From: an uncultured Pelagibacteraceae bacterium
GTDB lineage: Bacteria > Pseudomonadota > Alphaproteobacteria > Pelagibacterales > Pelagibacteraceae
Direction of reading: 5' to 3'
NCBI GenBank assembly: GCA_902594405.1
Contig: CACJMB010000006.1
Location: 1 to 64,000 of the forward strand
Length of the DNA stretch: 64,000 bases
The position numbers were made by a program, and so were the translations under genes. A model generated the notes under the pieces. It searched no databases, was not told the origin of the DNA, and was given only the letters and a program-made list of their open reading frames with translations. Shown here one piece after another: positions 40,898-48,686 of the stretch. Numbering within the stretch: the first letter of the stretch is position 1; each line of letters opens with the position of its first letter.

Positions 40898-41491
40898 TTA
40901 GTTTTTAGAAAATTCTTCTAAACTTTTAAAGAGTACATCTATATCATTGTTATTAGAATTCAGAATTGATGCAAACTCTTCTTTCTGAGTTCTTGCTAAA
41001 CTTAATCCCTCTATGATTAAATCTCTTATTAATGGATTATCAGGATTTTTTGTATAAATTCTCCAATCAATTTTTACCTCAGGTCTTTCAGAAGTTCCAA
41101 TTAATATACTGCTAACTATTGTGTAATTAGCATTTAAAAAAACTTTTTCTTTAACTTCAATTTGCGGATTAGTGTATTCAGCCAATCGACTAGAAAAACT
41201 CTTTAAAAAATAAGACTCAAATAATTCTAAGTACTTTTTCTTTTGATTTTTATCTAAATTTTTTCTAGCTGATCCCAGTGAATAATAAGCTACACCATTT
41301 ATATCAACTGTTTCCATAGCAATAGATCTTAACTCCTTTATTTTTTCTTCTTTTGATATATTTTTAGATAAAATTTGAGATGCTCTGTTTACAGTTGACT
41401 GAACAAATACATCTGGTTCAATTGTAAAAGCATTGTTAGGACCTATTATCAAAAAAACTGAAAACAAAATAAAAAAAAATTTTTTTTTCAT
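40898..41491 (-). CDS. mlaC: Periplasmic phospholipid-binding protein MlaC
   Basis: A 197-residue protein of the MlaC/Ttg2D family. A signal peptide (FFFILFSVFLIIGPNNAFT) is followed by the family pattern VDINGVAYYSLGSARKNLDK, YLELFESYFLKSFSSRLAEY, the beta-sheet segment, and WRIYTKNPDNPLIRDLIIEG. MlaC shuttles phospholipid between the outer-membrane MlaA complex and the inner-membrane MlaFEDB transporter. It is located 13 bases downstream of mlaA. The MlaFED genes are not in the window. Confidence 0.88.
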   Translation of the reverse strand: MKKKFFFILFSVFLIIGPNNAFTIEPDVFVQSTVNRASQILSKNISKEEKIKELRSIAMETVDINGVAYYSLGSARKNLDKNQKKKYLELFESYFLKSFSSRLAEYTNPQIEVKEKVFLNANYTIVSSILIGTSERPEVKIDWRIYTKNPDNPLIRDLIIEGLSLARTQKEEFASILNSNNNDIDVLFKSLEEFSKN

Positions 41492-41504
41492 TGATAATAA
41501 AATT

Positions 41505-42296
41505 TTATTTTGTATCTATTTCTTCCCAGTCGCCTTCATCGTTATAAATAACTTGAATATTACCTCTTTTAATATTCTCAATTTTTATTTTTCTATCTTG
41601 TATGTAAAGGCTTTTTAATGATGCATAAAAATCCATAGAATTTTTTTCAAGATTATCAAATGACTCTAAATTATTAGCTCTGAAATCAACACCACCTAAA
41701 ACTTTTGATGCTAAAAAAACATTCTCGCTTAAGTATTCGTTATTTCCATTAATTGACGCATGATACCATGGATCTCCACCCAATACATTTACAAATGAAC
41801 CCGCTGTATCTCTTAAAGTTGATGGACCTAATACAGGAAGAACTATATAACAGCCTGGACCAACACCCCACTTACCAAGTGTTTGTCCATAGTCTTCTTT
41901 TTCGTATGTTGGGAATCCCATATTATCAGCCACATCAATAATACCCAATAATCCAATTGTAGTATTAACCACAAGTCTGCCGGTATTTATGAATGCCATT
42001 TTAATGTCACCTTGAAGAACGTTGTTTGGTATTGTTATTAAATTAGATATATTATTAATTACATTACCAGTTCCTACTCTAACTGATGGTGGTAGGTTTC
42101 TATAACCTTTAGCTATTGGTTTAAACAGAGCTTTATCTAAACCTTGGTTTAAAGCAAAGCTTGCTCTATTTAAAGGTTCAAAACAATCTTTAACTTGTTT
42201 ATTTTTTTTTGATAATTCTAAATTGCCATCAGTGTCAGCAAGAGCACTCGATGTAATCATTATCAAAATACAAAAAAGTTTTAAAAGTTTAATCAT
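41505..42296 (-). CDS. mlaA: Outer-membrane lipid asymmetry protein MlaA (VacJ)
   Basis: The 263-residue protein carries the VacJ/MlaA signatures CFEPLNRASFALNQGLDKAL, GYRNLPPSVRVGTGNVINN, FINTGRLVVNTTIGLLGIID and the YEKEDYGQTLGKWGVGPGCY-type segment, ending with VLPVLGPSTLRDTAG. It removes misplaced phospholipid from the outer leaflet. The signal peptide (LLKLFCILIMITSSALADTD) lacks a lipobox cysteine at the cleavage point, so this version may be a soluble or otherwise anchored form rather than the lipoprotein seen in E. coli. It is co-transcribed with mlaC. Confidence 0.92.
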   Translation of the reverse strand: MIKLLKLFCILIMITSSALADTDGNLELSKKNKQVKDCFEPLNRASFALNQGLDKALFKPIAKGYRNLPPSVRVGTGNVINNISNLITIPNNVLQGDIKMAFINTGRLVVNTTIGLLGIIDVADNMGFPTYEKEDYGQTLGKWGVGPGCYIVLPVLGPSTLRDTAGSFVNVLGGDPWYHASINGNNEYLSENVFLASKVLGGVDFRANNLESFDNLEKNSMDFYASLKSLYIQDRKIKIENIKRGNIQVIYNDEGDWEEIDTK

Positions 42297-42395
42297 AAAT
42301 ATTAATATATAATGTATATGGGTCTAAAGTAAATCGAGATTTGGTGTAAAAAACGACAAAATTATGGCTATAGTTAATAATTATATATAAATTAT

Positions 42396-43139
42396 ATGAA
42401 TTTAAAAAAAACGTTTAATTATTCTCCAAATTTTGATTTAAAAAAAAGAATTCAAAAAAAAATTAAATATTTAGTTTTTCATTATACTGGAATGAAAAGT
42501 GAAAATGAGGCAATAAAAAGATTAACCAATCCCAATTCTAAAGTTAGCTGTCATTATTTCGTTAGAAAAAATGGCAATATATCAGTTTTAGTTCCAGATT
42601 TATACGTTGCATGGCACGCAGGCAAATCTTATTGGAAAAATTATAAGAATTTGAATGGCAGCTCTATTGGTATTGAAATTTCCAATCCTGGACACGAATT
42701 TAATTATAAAAATTTTTCTAGAAAGCAAATTAATTCTATTACTAAATTGACTAAATATTTAATAGAAAAATACAAAATTAAACCAGAGAATATTCTGGGC
42801 CATTCTGATATTGCACCGTCTAGAAAAAAAGATCCTGGTGAAAAATTTCCATGGCAATTTTTTGCAAAAAAAAAAATTGGTATATGGCACTCGTTATCTA
42901 AAAAGTATTTAGAAAATAATAGATTAAAATCCATAGAAAATAATTTAAAAAAAAAATTTTTAAATAATTTATCAAAAATTGGTTATAGGTTTATAAAAAA
43001 TTCAAATTTAAAAAAAAAATATTTTTTAATTAAATTAGTTAAGGCTTTTCAAAGAAGATATAGACAGCAATTAATAAATGGAAAAATTGATAAAGAATGT
43101 TTATTAATAAGTGAAAATTTAGTTAAAAAATTCAATTAA
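42396..43139 (+). CDS. N-acetylmuramoyl-L-alanine amidase (Amidase_2)
   Basis: A 247-residue AmpD/AmiD-type zinc amidase that cuts the bond between MurNAc and the stem peptide. Zinc ligands are the His in YLVFHYTGMKS, His in VAWHAGKSYWK or a nearby residue, and the distal motif LGHSDIAPSRKKDPGEKFPW. A C-terminal helical region (residues 180-247) resembles a small peptidoglycan-binding domain. No clear signal peptide is visible, so a cytosolic recycling role like AmpD is plausible. The order amidase-rnpB-mraZ is common in alphaproteobacteria. Confidence 0.88.
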   Translation: MNLKKTFNYSPNFDLKKRIQKKIKYLVFHYTGMKSENEAIKRLTNPNSKVSCHYFVRKNGNISVLVPDLYVAWHAGKSYWKNYKNLNGSSIGIEISNPGHEFNYKNFSRKQINSITKLTKYLIEKYKIKPENILGHSDIAPSRKKDPGEKFPWQFFAKKKIGIWHSLSKKYLENNRLKSIENNLKKKFLNNLSKIGYRFIKNSNLKKKYFLIKLVKAFQRRYRQQLINGKIDKECLLISENLVKKFN

Positions 43140-43145
43140 ATTCAC

Positions 43146-43173
43146 TTGAATTTTTTAATTTTAATAATAAATT
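43146..43173 (+). promoter_or_regulatory. Probable rnpB promoter
   Basis: TTGAAT at 43146-43151 and TAAATT at 43168-43173 are 16 bases apart, and the -10 ends 6 bases before the first base of the RNase P P1 helix. The match is moderate, but the position is exactly where a transcript start for rnpB is required. Confidence 0.4.
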
Positions 43174-43176
43174 GAG

Positions 43177-43536
43177 ATTGCCAGATAAACGACTTATCGC
43201 TTTAATCTATTTAAAGAGGAAAGTCCGGGCTCTACAAGGACACAGTGCCAGGTAATACCTGGCGGGGGAAACCCTAGGGACAGTGCCACAGAAAATAAAC
43301 CGCCATAACATGGCAAGGGTGAAAAGGTGTGGTAAGAGCACACCGGTTCTATTGGTAACAATGAACGCTGGAAAACCCCACTGGGAGCAAGACTAAGTAG
43401 AGATGACATTGTTGAAAAACTAAAAGCCGTCCTTGGCTAGTCATCAGGGTTAGTTGCTTGAGCTTAAGAGTGATCTTAAGCCTAGACAAATGATAGGTTT
43501 AAATGACAGAACCCGGCTTATAGTTTATCTGGCACT
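43177..43536 (+). ncRNA. rnpB: RNase P RNA (type A)
   Basis: The ends form the P1 helix: TGCCAGATAAAC at 43179-43190 pairs perfectly with GTTTATCTGGCA at 43523-43534. Universally conserved cores are visible: GAGGAAAGTCCGGGCT near 43215, ACAGAAAATAAACCGCC near 43290, AAGGGTGAAAAGGTG near 43315, GGTAAGAGCACACCG near 43330, and GACAGAACCCGGCTTATAG near the 3' end. It is the catalytic RNA that trims tRNA 5' ends. GC is clearly higher than in the flanking genes, as expected for structured RNA. End positions are accurate to a few bases. Confidence 0.96.
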
Positions 43537-43642
43537 TCTAATCAAAATATCACTATAGGTTTCTTTGTTTGTTCTCATTTTTTAAGTACTAGTGTCTATT
43601 TTCATTATCTCTAAAACAATAATAGTACCTAAATAATAGGTA

Positions 43643-43671
43643 TTGACCTTCAGTTCTAAAACCCATAATAT
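43643..43671 (+). promoter_or_regulatory. Promoter of the dcw cluster (upstream of mraZ)
   Basis: TTGACC at 43643-43648 and TAATAT at 43666-43671 are separated by 17 bases, a near-consensus sigma-70 promoter. It is the only good promoter candidate I see between rnpB and mraZ. The transcript would start near 43678 and could cover the whole tightly packed cluster. Confidence 0.6.
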
Positions 43672-43697
43672 CCCATAAATTCCCATTATATGGGAAT
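43662..43697 (-). promoter_or_regulatory. MraZ operator (three TGGG repeats at 10-bp spacing)
   Basis: CCCA occurs at 43662, 43672 and 43682, so the minus strand reads TGGGN-N5 three times with exact 10-bp period, the known MraZ-box layout. The first two copies lie on or beside the -10 box, and the third forms half of a perfect 8-bp palindrome with a 3-base centre (43679-43697). Autorepression by MraZ is the inferred outcome. Confidence 0.7.
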
Positions 43698-43714
43698 AAA
43701 GGGATTTATGTTTT

Positions 43715-44173
43715 ATGTTTTTATCAACATACGAAAACAAATTAGACAAAAAAGGGAGAGTATCTGTGCCTGCTAGTTTTAGGTCACATTTATCTAATCT
43801 AGGTTACAATGGTGTTATTTGTTATCCATCATTTAATAATTCCTCGATAGAAGCGTGTTCTCAAGATAGAATTGAAAAAATTTCTTCAGCAATTGACTCT
43901 TTAAATCCTTTTGAGGAAAAAAGAGATTACTTTGCAACATCAATATTAGCAGAAAGTATAAATTTACAATTCGACAGTGAAGGCAGAATTTCACTTTCAT
44001 CAAAATTATTAAAACATGCAAAAATAAAAAATAGCATGTTGTTTGTTGGTCAAGGCCAAACATTTCAAATATGGGAGCCAACAGCATTTGAAAAATTTAA
44101 GATAACAGCGAGGAAAAAAGCAAATATTAATCGTGGTAATCTTAAATGGGAGCTTCAACACAACAAACAATAG
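43715..44173 (+). CDS. mraZ: Transcriptional regulator MraZ
   Basis: A 152-residue protein with the two AbrB-like halves of MraZ. The first reads YENKLDKKGRVSVPASFRSH and the second INLQFDSEGRISLSSKLLKH with the family DxKGR-type motifs (DKKGR and DSEGR). MraZ forms a ring and represses the dcw promoter through TGGG-type repeats, which are present directly upstream. Another in-frame-looking ATG at 43708 is in a different frame; GGGA at 43701 serves as ribosome site. It is the first gene of the cluster and is followed by ftsZ rather than rsmH. Confidence 0.94.
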   Translation: MFLSTYENKLDKKGRVSVPASFRSHLSNLGYNGVICYPSFNNSSIEACSQDRIEKISSAIDSLNPFEEKRDYFATSILAESINLQFDSEGRISLSSKLLKHAKIKNSMLFVGQGQTFQIWEPTAFEKFKITARKKANINRGNLKWELQHNKQ

Positions 44174-44183
44174 GGGATAAAAG

Positions 44184-45665
44184 ATGACAATTAACTTTAA
44201 AGCACCAGAGATAAAAGAGCTACAGCCACGACTACTAGTTTTAGGAGTTGGTGGAGCTGGCGGAAATGCAATTAACGAAATGATAGAAAATAATCTACAA
44301 GGTGTAGAATTTATTGCAGTAAATACTGATGCTCAAGATTTGAAGCTTAGTAAAGCCAAAACAAGAATTCAAATTGGTTTAAATTTAACAAAAGGTTTAG
44401 GAGCTGGTGCGAAACTTGATATTGGTCAAGCAGCTGCTGATGAGTCTTTAAATGAAATTGTAAATACACTTCAAGGTGCAAACATGGTTTTTATTGCAGC
44501 TGGTATGGGTGGTGGAACGGGCACTGGTGCTGCTCATGTCATCGCAAGAGCTGCTAAAGAATTAAACATATTAACTGTAGGTGTTGTGACTCTTCCATTT
44601 TTATATGAAGGCCCCTCTAGAATGAGAAGAGCACAACAAGGTTTGGAAGAGTTAAGAAAACATGTTGATACAATAATTGTTATTCCTAACCAAAACCTTT
44701 TCAAAATAGCTAATGAGCAAACAACATTCGAAGAATCTTTTAATCTTTCAAATAATGTTTTGATGCATGGTGTTCAAAGTATTACAGATTTGATGGTAAG
44801 ACCTGGTTTAATCAATTTAGATTTTGCTGATGTTGAAACTGTTATGGCGGCAATGGGTAAAGCTATGATGGGAACTGGAGAAGCCGAAGGAGAAGGTAGA
44901 GCTCTTAAAGCTGCAGAGATGGCAATAAGTAATCCACTAATAGATGACTATACTTTAAAAGGTGCAAAAGGATTATTAGTAAATATTACTGGTGGAAAAG
45001 ATCTTAAACTTTTTGAAGTTGATGAGGCTGTAAATAAAGTTAGAGCAGAGGTAGATCCAGAGGCAGAGCTAATTATTGGAGCGATTACTGACACAGAATT
45101 AGACGGTAAGATGAGAGTTTCAATTGTTGCTACATCTTTAGATGGGCAACAGCCAGAATCAAAATCTGTTGTAAATATGGTTCATAGAATTCAAAACCGT
45201 AATCCAGGTTACTCTGATTTTTCAAACATGGGATCATCTCAATCATTTAATTTTTCAAATACAACAGCATCAAATCCAATTACACATGGTGCGAATGCTT
45301 TAAAGCTTGAAAATGAGATTATACAAGAACAACAAACTGAGAGCTCTTATAATCAGATGATGAGTGAAGAAGTTGTCCAAAACACTAACATTGAAAGCGA
45401 GAGTATAGTTCAGGATAGTTCAGTTAATGAAATGGAGAAATCTTTTGCTCAAGAAGCTATGGAAACTACTCATGAAGATCATCAAGATATTAACAGCGAA
45501 GAAGAAACTTCTAATGATTTAAAAGAATTCGGAGTTGACTCAGACGCACCAGATTTATTTAGCTCAGAATCTGATAATTCAAGCCCTGAAGATTTATTGA
45601 CCTCAGAGGAAGGGGAAGAAGATGATCTTGAGATACCAGCATTCTTAAGAAGACAAAAAAATTAA
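44184..45665 (+). CDS. ftsZ: Cell division GTPase FtsZ
   Basis: The 493-residue tubulin homologue polymerises into the Z ring. The GTP loop is [17 protein letters not shown], preceded by [15 protein letters not shown]; the T7 loop region contains [11 protein letters not shown]. Residues from about 330 form a long variable linker rich in Ser, Glu and Asn. The last residues [14 protein letters not shown] are the conserved C-terminal peptide that normally docks on FtsA. A strong ribosome site (AGGGGAT) precedes the ATG. Placement between mraZ and rsmH is unusual, since ftsZ normally follows ftsA. Confidence 0.98.
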   Translation: MTINFKAPEIKELQPRLLVLGVGGAGGNAINEMIENNLQGVEFIAVNTDAQDLKLSKAKTRIQIGLNLTKGLGAGAKLDIGQAAADESLNEIVNTLQGANMVFIAAGMGGGTGTGAAHVIARAAKELNILTVGVVTLPFLYEGPSRMRRAQQGLEELRKHVDTIIVIPNQNLFKIANEQTTFEESFNLSNNVLMHGVQSITDLMVRPGLINLDFADVETVMAAMGKAMMGTGEAEGEGRALKAAEMAISNPLIDDYTLKGAKGLLVNITGGKDLKLFEVDEAVNKVRAEVDPEAELIIGAITDTELDGKMRVSIVATSLDGQQPESKSVVNMVHRIQNRNPGYSDFSNMGSSQSFNFSNTTASNPITHGANALKLENEIIQEQQTESSYNQMMSEEVVQNTNIESESIVQDSSVNEMEKSFAQEAMETTHEDHQDINSEEETSNDLKEFGVDSDAPDLFSSESDNSSPEDLLTSEEGEEDDLEIPAFLRRQKN

Positions 45666-45683
45666 TGGTCTTCCAAGAGATAA

Positions 45684-46694
45684 ATGGACGCCACCATTGT
45701 ACCGAAAATGCAAAAGCATTATCCGGTACTGCTAAAAGAAATTATTAGCGTTATTTCCCCTCAACATGGTGGCACATTTATAGATTGTACTTTCGGTCAA
45801 GGCGGGTATTCCAAAAAGATTCTAGATTTTAAAAATACAAATGTAATTGCTCTTGATAGAGATAAAGAGAGTGAAAAAATTGCCAATCAATTAAAAGAAA
45901 ATTTTAAGGATAGATTTATATTTAAAAATATTAAATTTAGTCAATTAAGTAATTTAAAACTTAAAAACGAAAACATAAGAGGAGTAATTTTTGATCTTGG
46001 TTATTCCTACACTCAAATAAAAGACCCGCAAAAAGGATTGTCATTCGATAATACTGGTAAATTAAATATGCAGCTAGGATTAAATAGTTATTCTGCAGAA
46101 GATGTGATCAATAAACTTGATGAAAAGGAATTAGAAAAAATTTTTAAATTTTTTGGAGATGAAACAGAGGCAAAATTTATTGCACGAAATATCATAAAAG
46201 AAAGATCTAAAAATCAAATTGATACTAAATCTTTAGTTGAAATTATTGATAAATCAAAAAAAAGAAAAACTTTTAAAGTTCATAATGCGACCAAAGTTTT
46301 TCAAGCACTTAGAATATTTGTAAATAAAGAAATAAGTGAATTAATTTATGGGCTTATTAATGCCACTAAAGTTTTAAAAAAAGGAGGTGTTTTAGGCGTA
46401 GTTACATTTCATTCTTTAGAGGATAAAATAGTAAAATATTTTTTTAAAAGTCTCTCTGAAAACAAAAGTATTTCACGATATAGTCCTGTTGTAAAACAAG
46501 CAGATACATTATTTAATTTAATTCACAAAAAACCAATAACTCCCTCAGAGGAAGAGGTAAGCGAAAACCCACCATCTAGATCTGCTAAATTTAGATATGT
46601 GATTAAAAAAAAAGATTTTTATAATTTTGATACCGATATAGAGAAACAATTCAGAAATTACATTGAAATTGAAAATTATGGAGACAAACTATGA
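45684..46694 (+). CDS. rsmH: 16S rRNA m4C1402 methyltransferase RsmH (MraW)
   Basis: The 336-residue enzyme methylates N4 of C1402 in 16S rRNA. Motifs are [10 protein letters not shown] at the start, the AdoMet loop [36 protein letters not shown], and [17 protein letters not shown]. The C-terminus shows [15 protein letters not shown], typical of the family. A second ATG (residue 9) could also start translation. It overlaps ftsL by 4 bases. Confidence 0.95.
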   Translation: MDATIVPKMQKHYPVLLKEIISVISPQHGGTFIDCTFGQGGYSKKILDFKNTNVIALDRDKESEKIANQLKENFKDRFIFKNIKFSQLSNLKLKNENIRGVIFDLGYSYTQIKDPQKGLSFDNTGKLNMQLGLNSYSAEDVINKLDEKELEKIFKFFGDETEAKFIARNIIKERSKNQIDTKSLVEIIDKSKKRKTFKVHNATKVFQALRIFVNKEISELIYGLINATKVLKKGGVLGVVTFHSLEDKIVKYFFKSLSENKSISRYSPVVKQADTLFNLIHKKPITPSEEEVSENPPSRSAKFRYVIKKKDFYNFDTDIEKQFRNYIEIENYGDKL

Positions 46695-46996
46695 AAAAGT
46701 TTGCTTTAGCAGTAGTAATTTTTTTTTTAGTCCTCTCAACTGCAATAATAAAGAATACGACTAAACAGATTGAGGATGAAATATTTACAGCAAAAGAGAA
46801 TATTAGAGTTTTAAATTCTGAATTGGAAAATGTATCCTTGGAGCATGATTATTTAAGTTCTGCAGAAAGATTACTTGAATATCAATCACAGTATTTTGAG
46901 GATGAATTAATTCAAAAAAATATAAACGATATAAAAATTTACCATATTTTAGATGATAAAAATAAAATCCAAAATTTTAAAATTATTAAAGAGTAA
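46691..46996 (+). CDS. ftsL: Cell division protein FtsL
   Basis: A 101-residue bitopic membrane protein. The single N-terminal helix ([18 protein letters not shown]) is followed by a coiled coil ([20 protein letters not shown]) and a short C-terminal tail. Primary sequence is poorly conserved in this family, so the call rests on topology, size and its place between rsmH and ftsI. FtsL links FtsQ and FtsB to FtsWI activation. Overlap with both neighbours by 4 and 1 bases implies tight translational coupling. Confidence 0.8.
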   Translation: MKKFALAVVIFFLVLSTAIIKNTTKQIEDEIFTAKENIRVLNSELENVSLEHDYLSSAERLLEYQSQYFEDELIQKNINDIKIYHILDDKNKIQNFKIIKE

Positions 46997-48684
46997 TGGC
47001 CGATAAATCAAAATTAACCATAGAAGACTACAAAAGTGATTTTATATTTAAGAAAAAAGAGAATGGATTAAATATTCAATTTAATCGTGTAGCTTTTATT
47101 TTCTTTATTTTTTTTATTATATATTTAATTTACACAATACACCTAATTCATTTGGGTTCACGAAAGAGCAAATTAGAAAACATCAATAATGTTCCTGGAT
47201 ATAAAAATAAGCTTTATCGAGCAGACATCATAGATATTAATGGAAATTATTTGGCTAAGACGGTCAAATCGATTGATATAGGTTTAAAAACTTCAGATAT
47301 AATCAATGAAAAAAAATTACTTCTAAGTTTAAATATTATTTTTCCTGATAAAAATTTTGATCAAATTAAAAAAAAAATAAAAACTAAGAAATTTTTTTAT
47401 TTAGAAAAGAAAATTTCAGAGGAAAATTACGAAAAAATAATGAAATTAGGGGACAAATCTTTAGTTCCAGAAGAAAGAGTTTTAAGAATGTATCCACAAA
47501 AAAATCTTTTTAGTCATGTTTTAGGTCAGATAGATGATGACAATAATGGTATCTCTGGATTAGAAAAATCGTTAAATGATGAACTTAGAAAATCAAAAGA
47601 TTCAATTAAACTTACCTTAGATAAAGATATTCAATTTTTAATTAGAAAAGAATTAATTAAATATCAGGAAATTTTTAAAAGCAAAGGTAGTGCAGCCATT
47701 TTAATGGATGTTAATAATGGCAATATTTTATCATTAGTTTCTTTGCCAGATTTTAATCCAAATGAAAGACAAAATATTACAGATGTAAATTATATTAATA
47801 GGGTAACCAAAGGAACGTATGAGCTCGGCTCAGTTTTTAAGACATTCACTTATGCCAATGCTCTTAATGAAAATTTAATAGCGCCAGAAACAGAATTTAT
47901 AGATTTACCTAAATCAATCAAATGTGATAGATACAGAATAGGTGAATATGATGATGATATTCCATCTAATCTTACTGCAGAGCAAATCTTAGTTAGATCT
48001 GGAAATATTGGATCTGTCAGAATTGCTCAAAAAATTGGACCAGAGAAATTTAAATCTTTTTTAGAAAAAGTTGGAATATTAAGCAATATTGATTTTGATA
48101 TAGAAGAAGTTGCTCCACAAAAAAATTATGAATTTGGAAAATGTAAATTAGCTACTGCATCTTATGGACATGGAATTGCTACTACTATTCTTCAATTGGC
48201 AAAAGGGTATGCAATTTTATCTAATGGAGGATTTGAAATTAATCCAACGTTGATTAGTCAAGATAAAAGTAATTATAAAAAGGGAAAATCATTAGTTAAA
48301 AAAGAAGTTTCTGATCAGGTTGTAAGTGCTCTAAGAAAAGTAGTTAATACAAACGAGGGAACAGCTAAATTTGCAAACGTTCCTAATTTTGAAATTGGAG
48401 GTAAGACAGGTACTGCTGACAAAGTTTTAAATGGAGAATACTCCGAGGGAAAAGTGAATACATTTGCATCAATATTACCAACCTCGAACCCTCAATATGT
48501 TTTTATTATTATGTTAGATGGACCTAAAAAATCTAAAGATTATTATTATAAATATAGACATAGGGATGGTGGTTGGAAGGGAACTTTAAAAAATAGTGCA
48601 GGCTGGACCTCAGTAGAGATAGCTGGAAAAGTCATAGATAAAATCGGGCCTATTTTAGCCACAAAATATATAGAGGTTAATTAA
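46996..48684 (+). CDS. ftsI: Septal peptidoglycan transpeptidase FtsI (PBP3)
   Basis: A 562-residue class B penicillin-binding protein. One transmembrane helix (FIFFIIYLIYTIHLIHLG near residue 42) precedes the pedestal domain (LYRADIIDINGNYLAKTV) and the transpeptidase domain. The serine nucleophile is in GSVFKTFTYA, followed by the SGN motif in LVRSGNIGSVR and KTG in IGGKTGTADK. The FtsI-type HVLGQIDDDNNGISGLEKS segment is clear. It crosslinks septal peptidoglycan with FtsW as partner. Confidence 0.95.
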   Translation: MADKSKLTIEDYKSDFIFKKKENGLNIQFNRVAFIFFIFFIIYLIYTIHLIHLGSRKSKLENINNVPGYKNKLYRADIIDINGNYLAKTVKSIDIGLKTSDIINEKKLLLSLNIIFPDKNFDQIKKKIKTKKFFYLEKKISEENYEKIMKLGDKSLVPEERVLRMYPQKNLFSHVLGQIDDDNNGISGLEKSLNDELRKSKDSIKLTLDKDIQFLIRKELIKYQEIFKSKGSAAILMDVNNGNILSLVSLPDFNPNERQNITDVNYINRVTKGTYELGSVFKTFTYANALNENLIAPETEFIDLPKSIKCDRYRIGEYDDDIPSNLTAEQILVRSGNIGSVRIAQKIGPEKFKSFLEKVGILSNIDFDIEEVAPQKNYEFGKCKLATASYGHGIATTILQLAKGYAILSNGGFEINPTLISQDKSNYKKGKSLVKKEVSDQVVSALRKVVNTNEGTAKFANVPNFEIGGKTGTADKVLNGEYSEGKVNTFASILPTSNPQYVFIIMLDGPKKSKDYYYKYRHRDGGWKGTLKNSAGWTSVEIAGKVIDKIGPILATKYIEVN

Positions 48685-48686
48685 TT

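Noticed and set aside
43194-43409. 71-codon minus-strand frame inside the RNase P RNA gene
   Set aside because: The region is explained by conserved RNase P RNA structure; the frame is a by-product of its higher GC.
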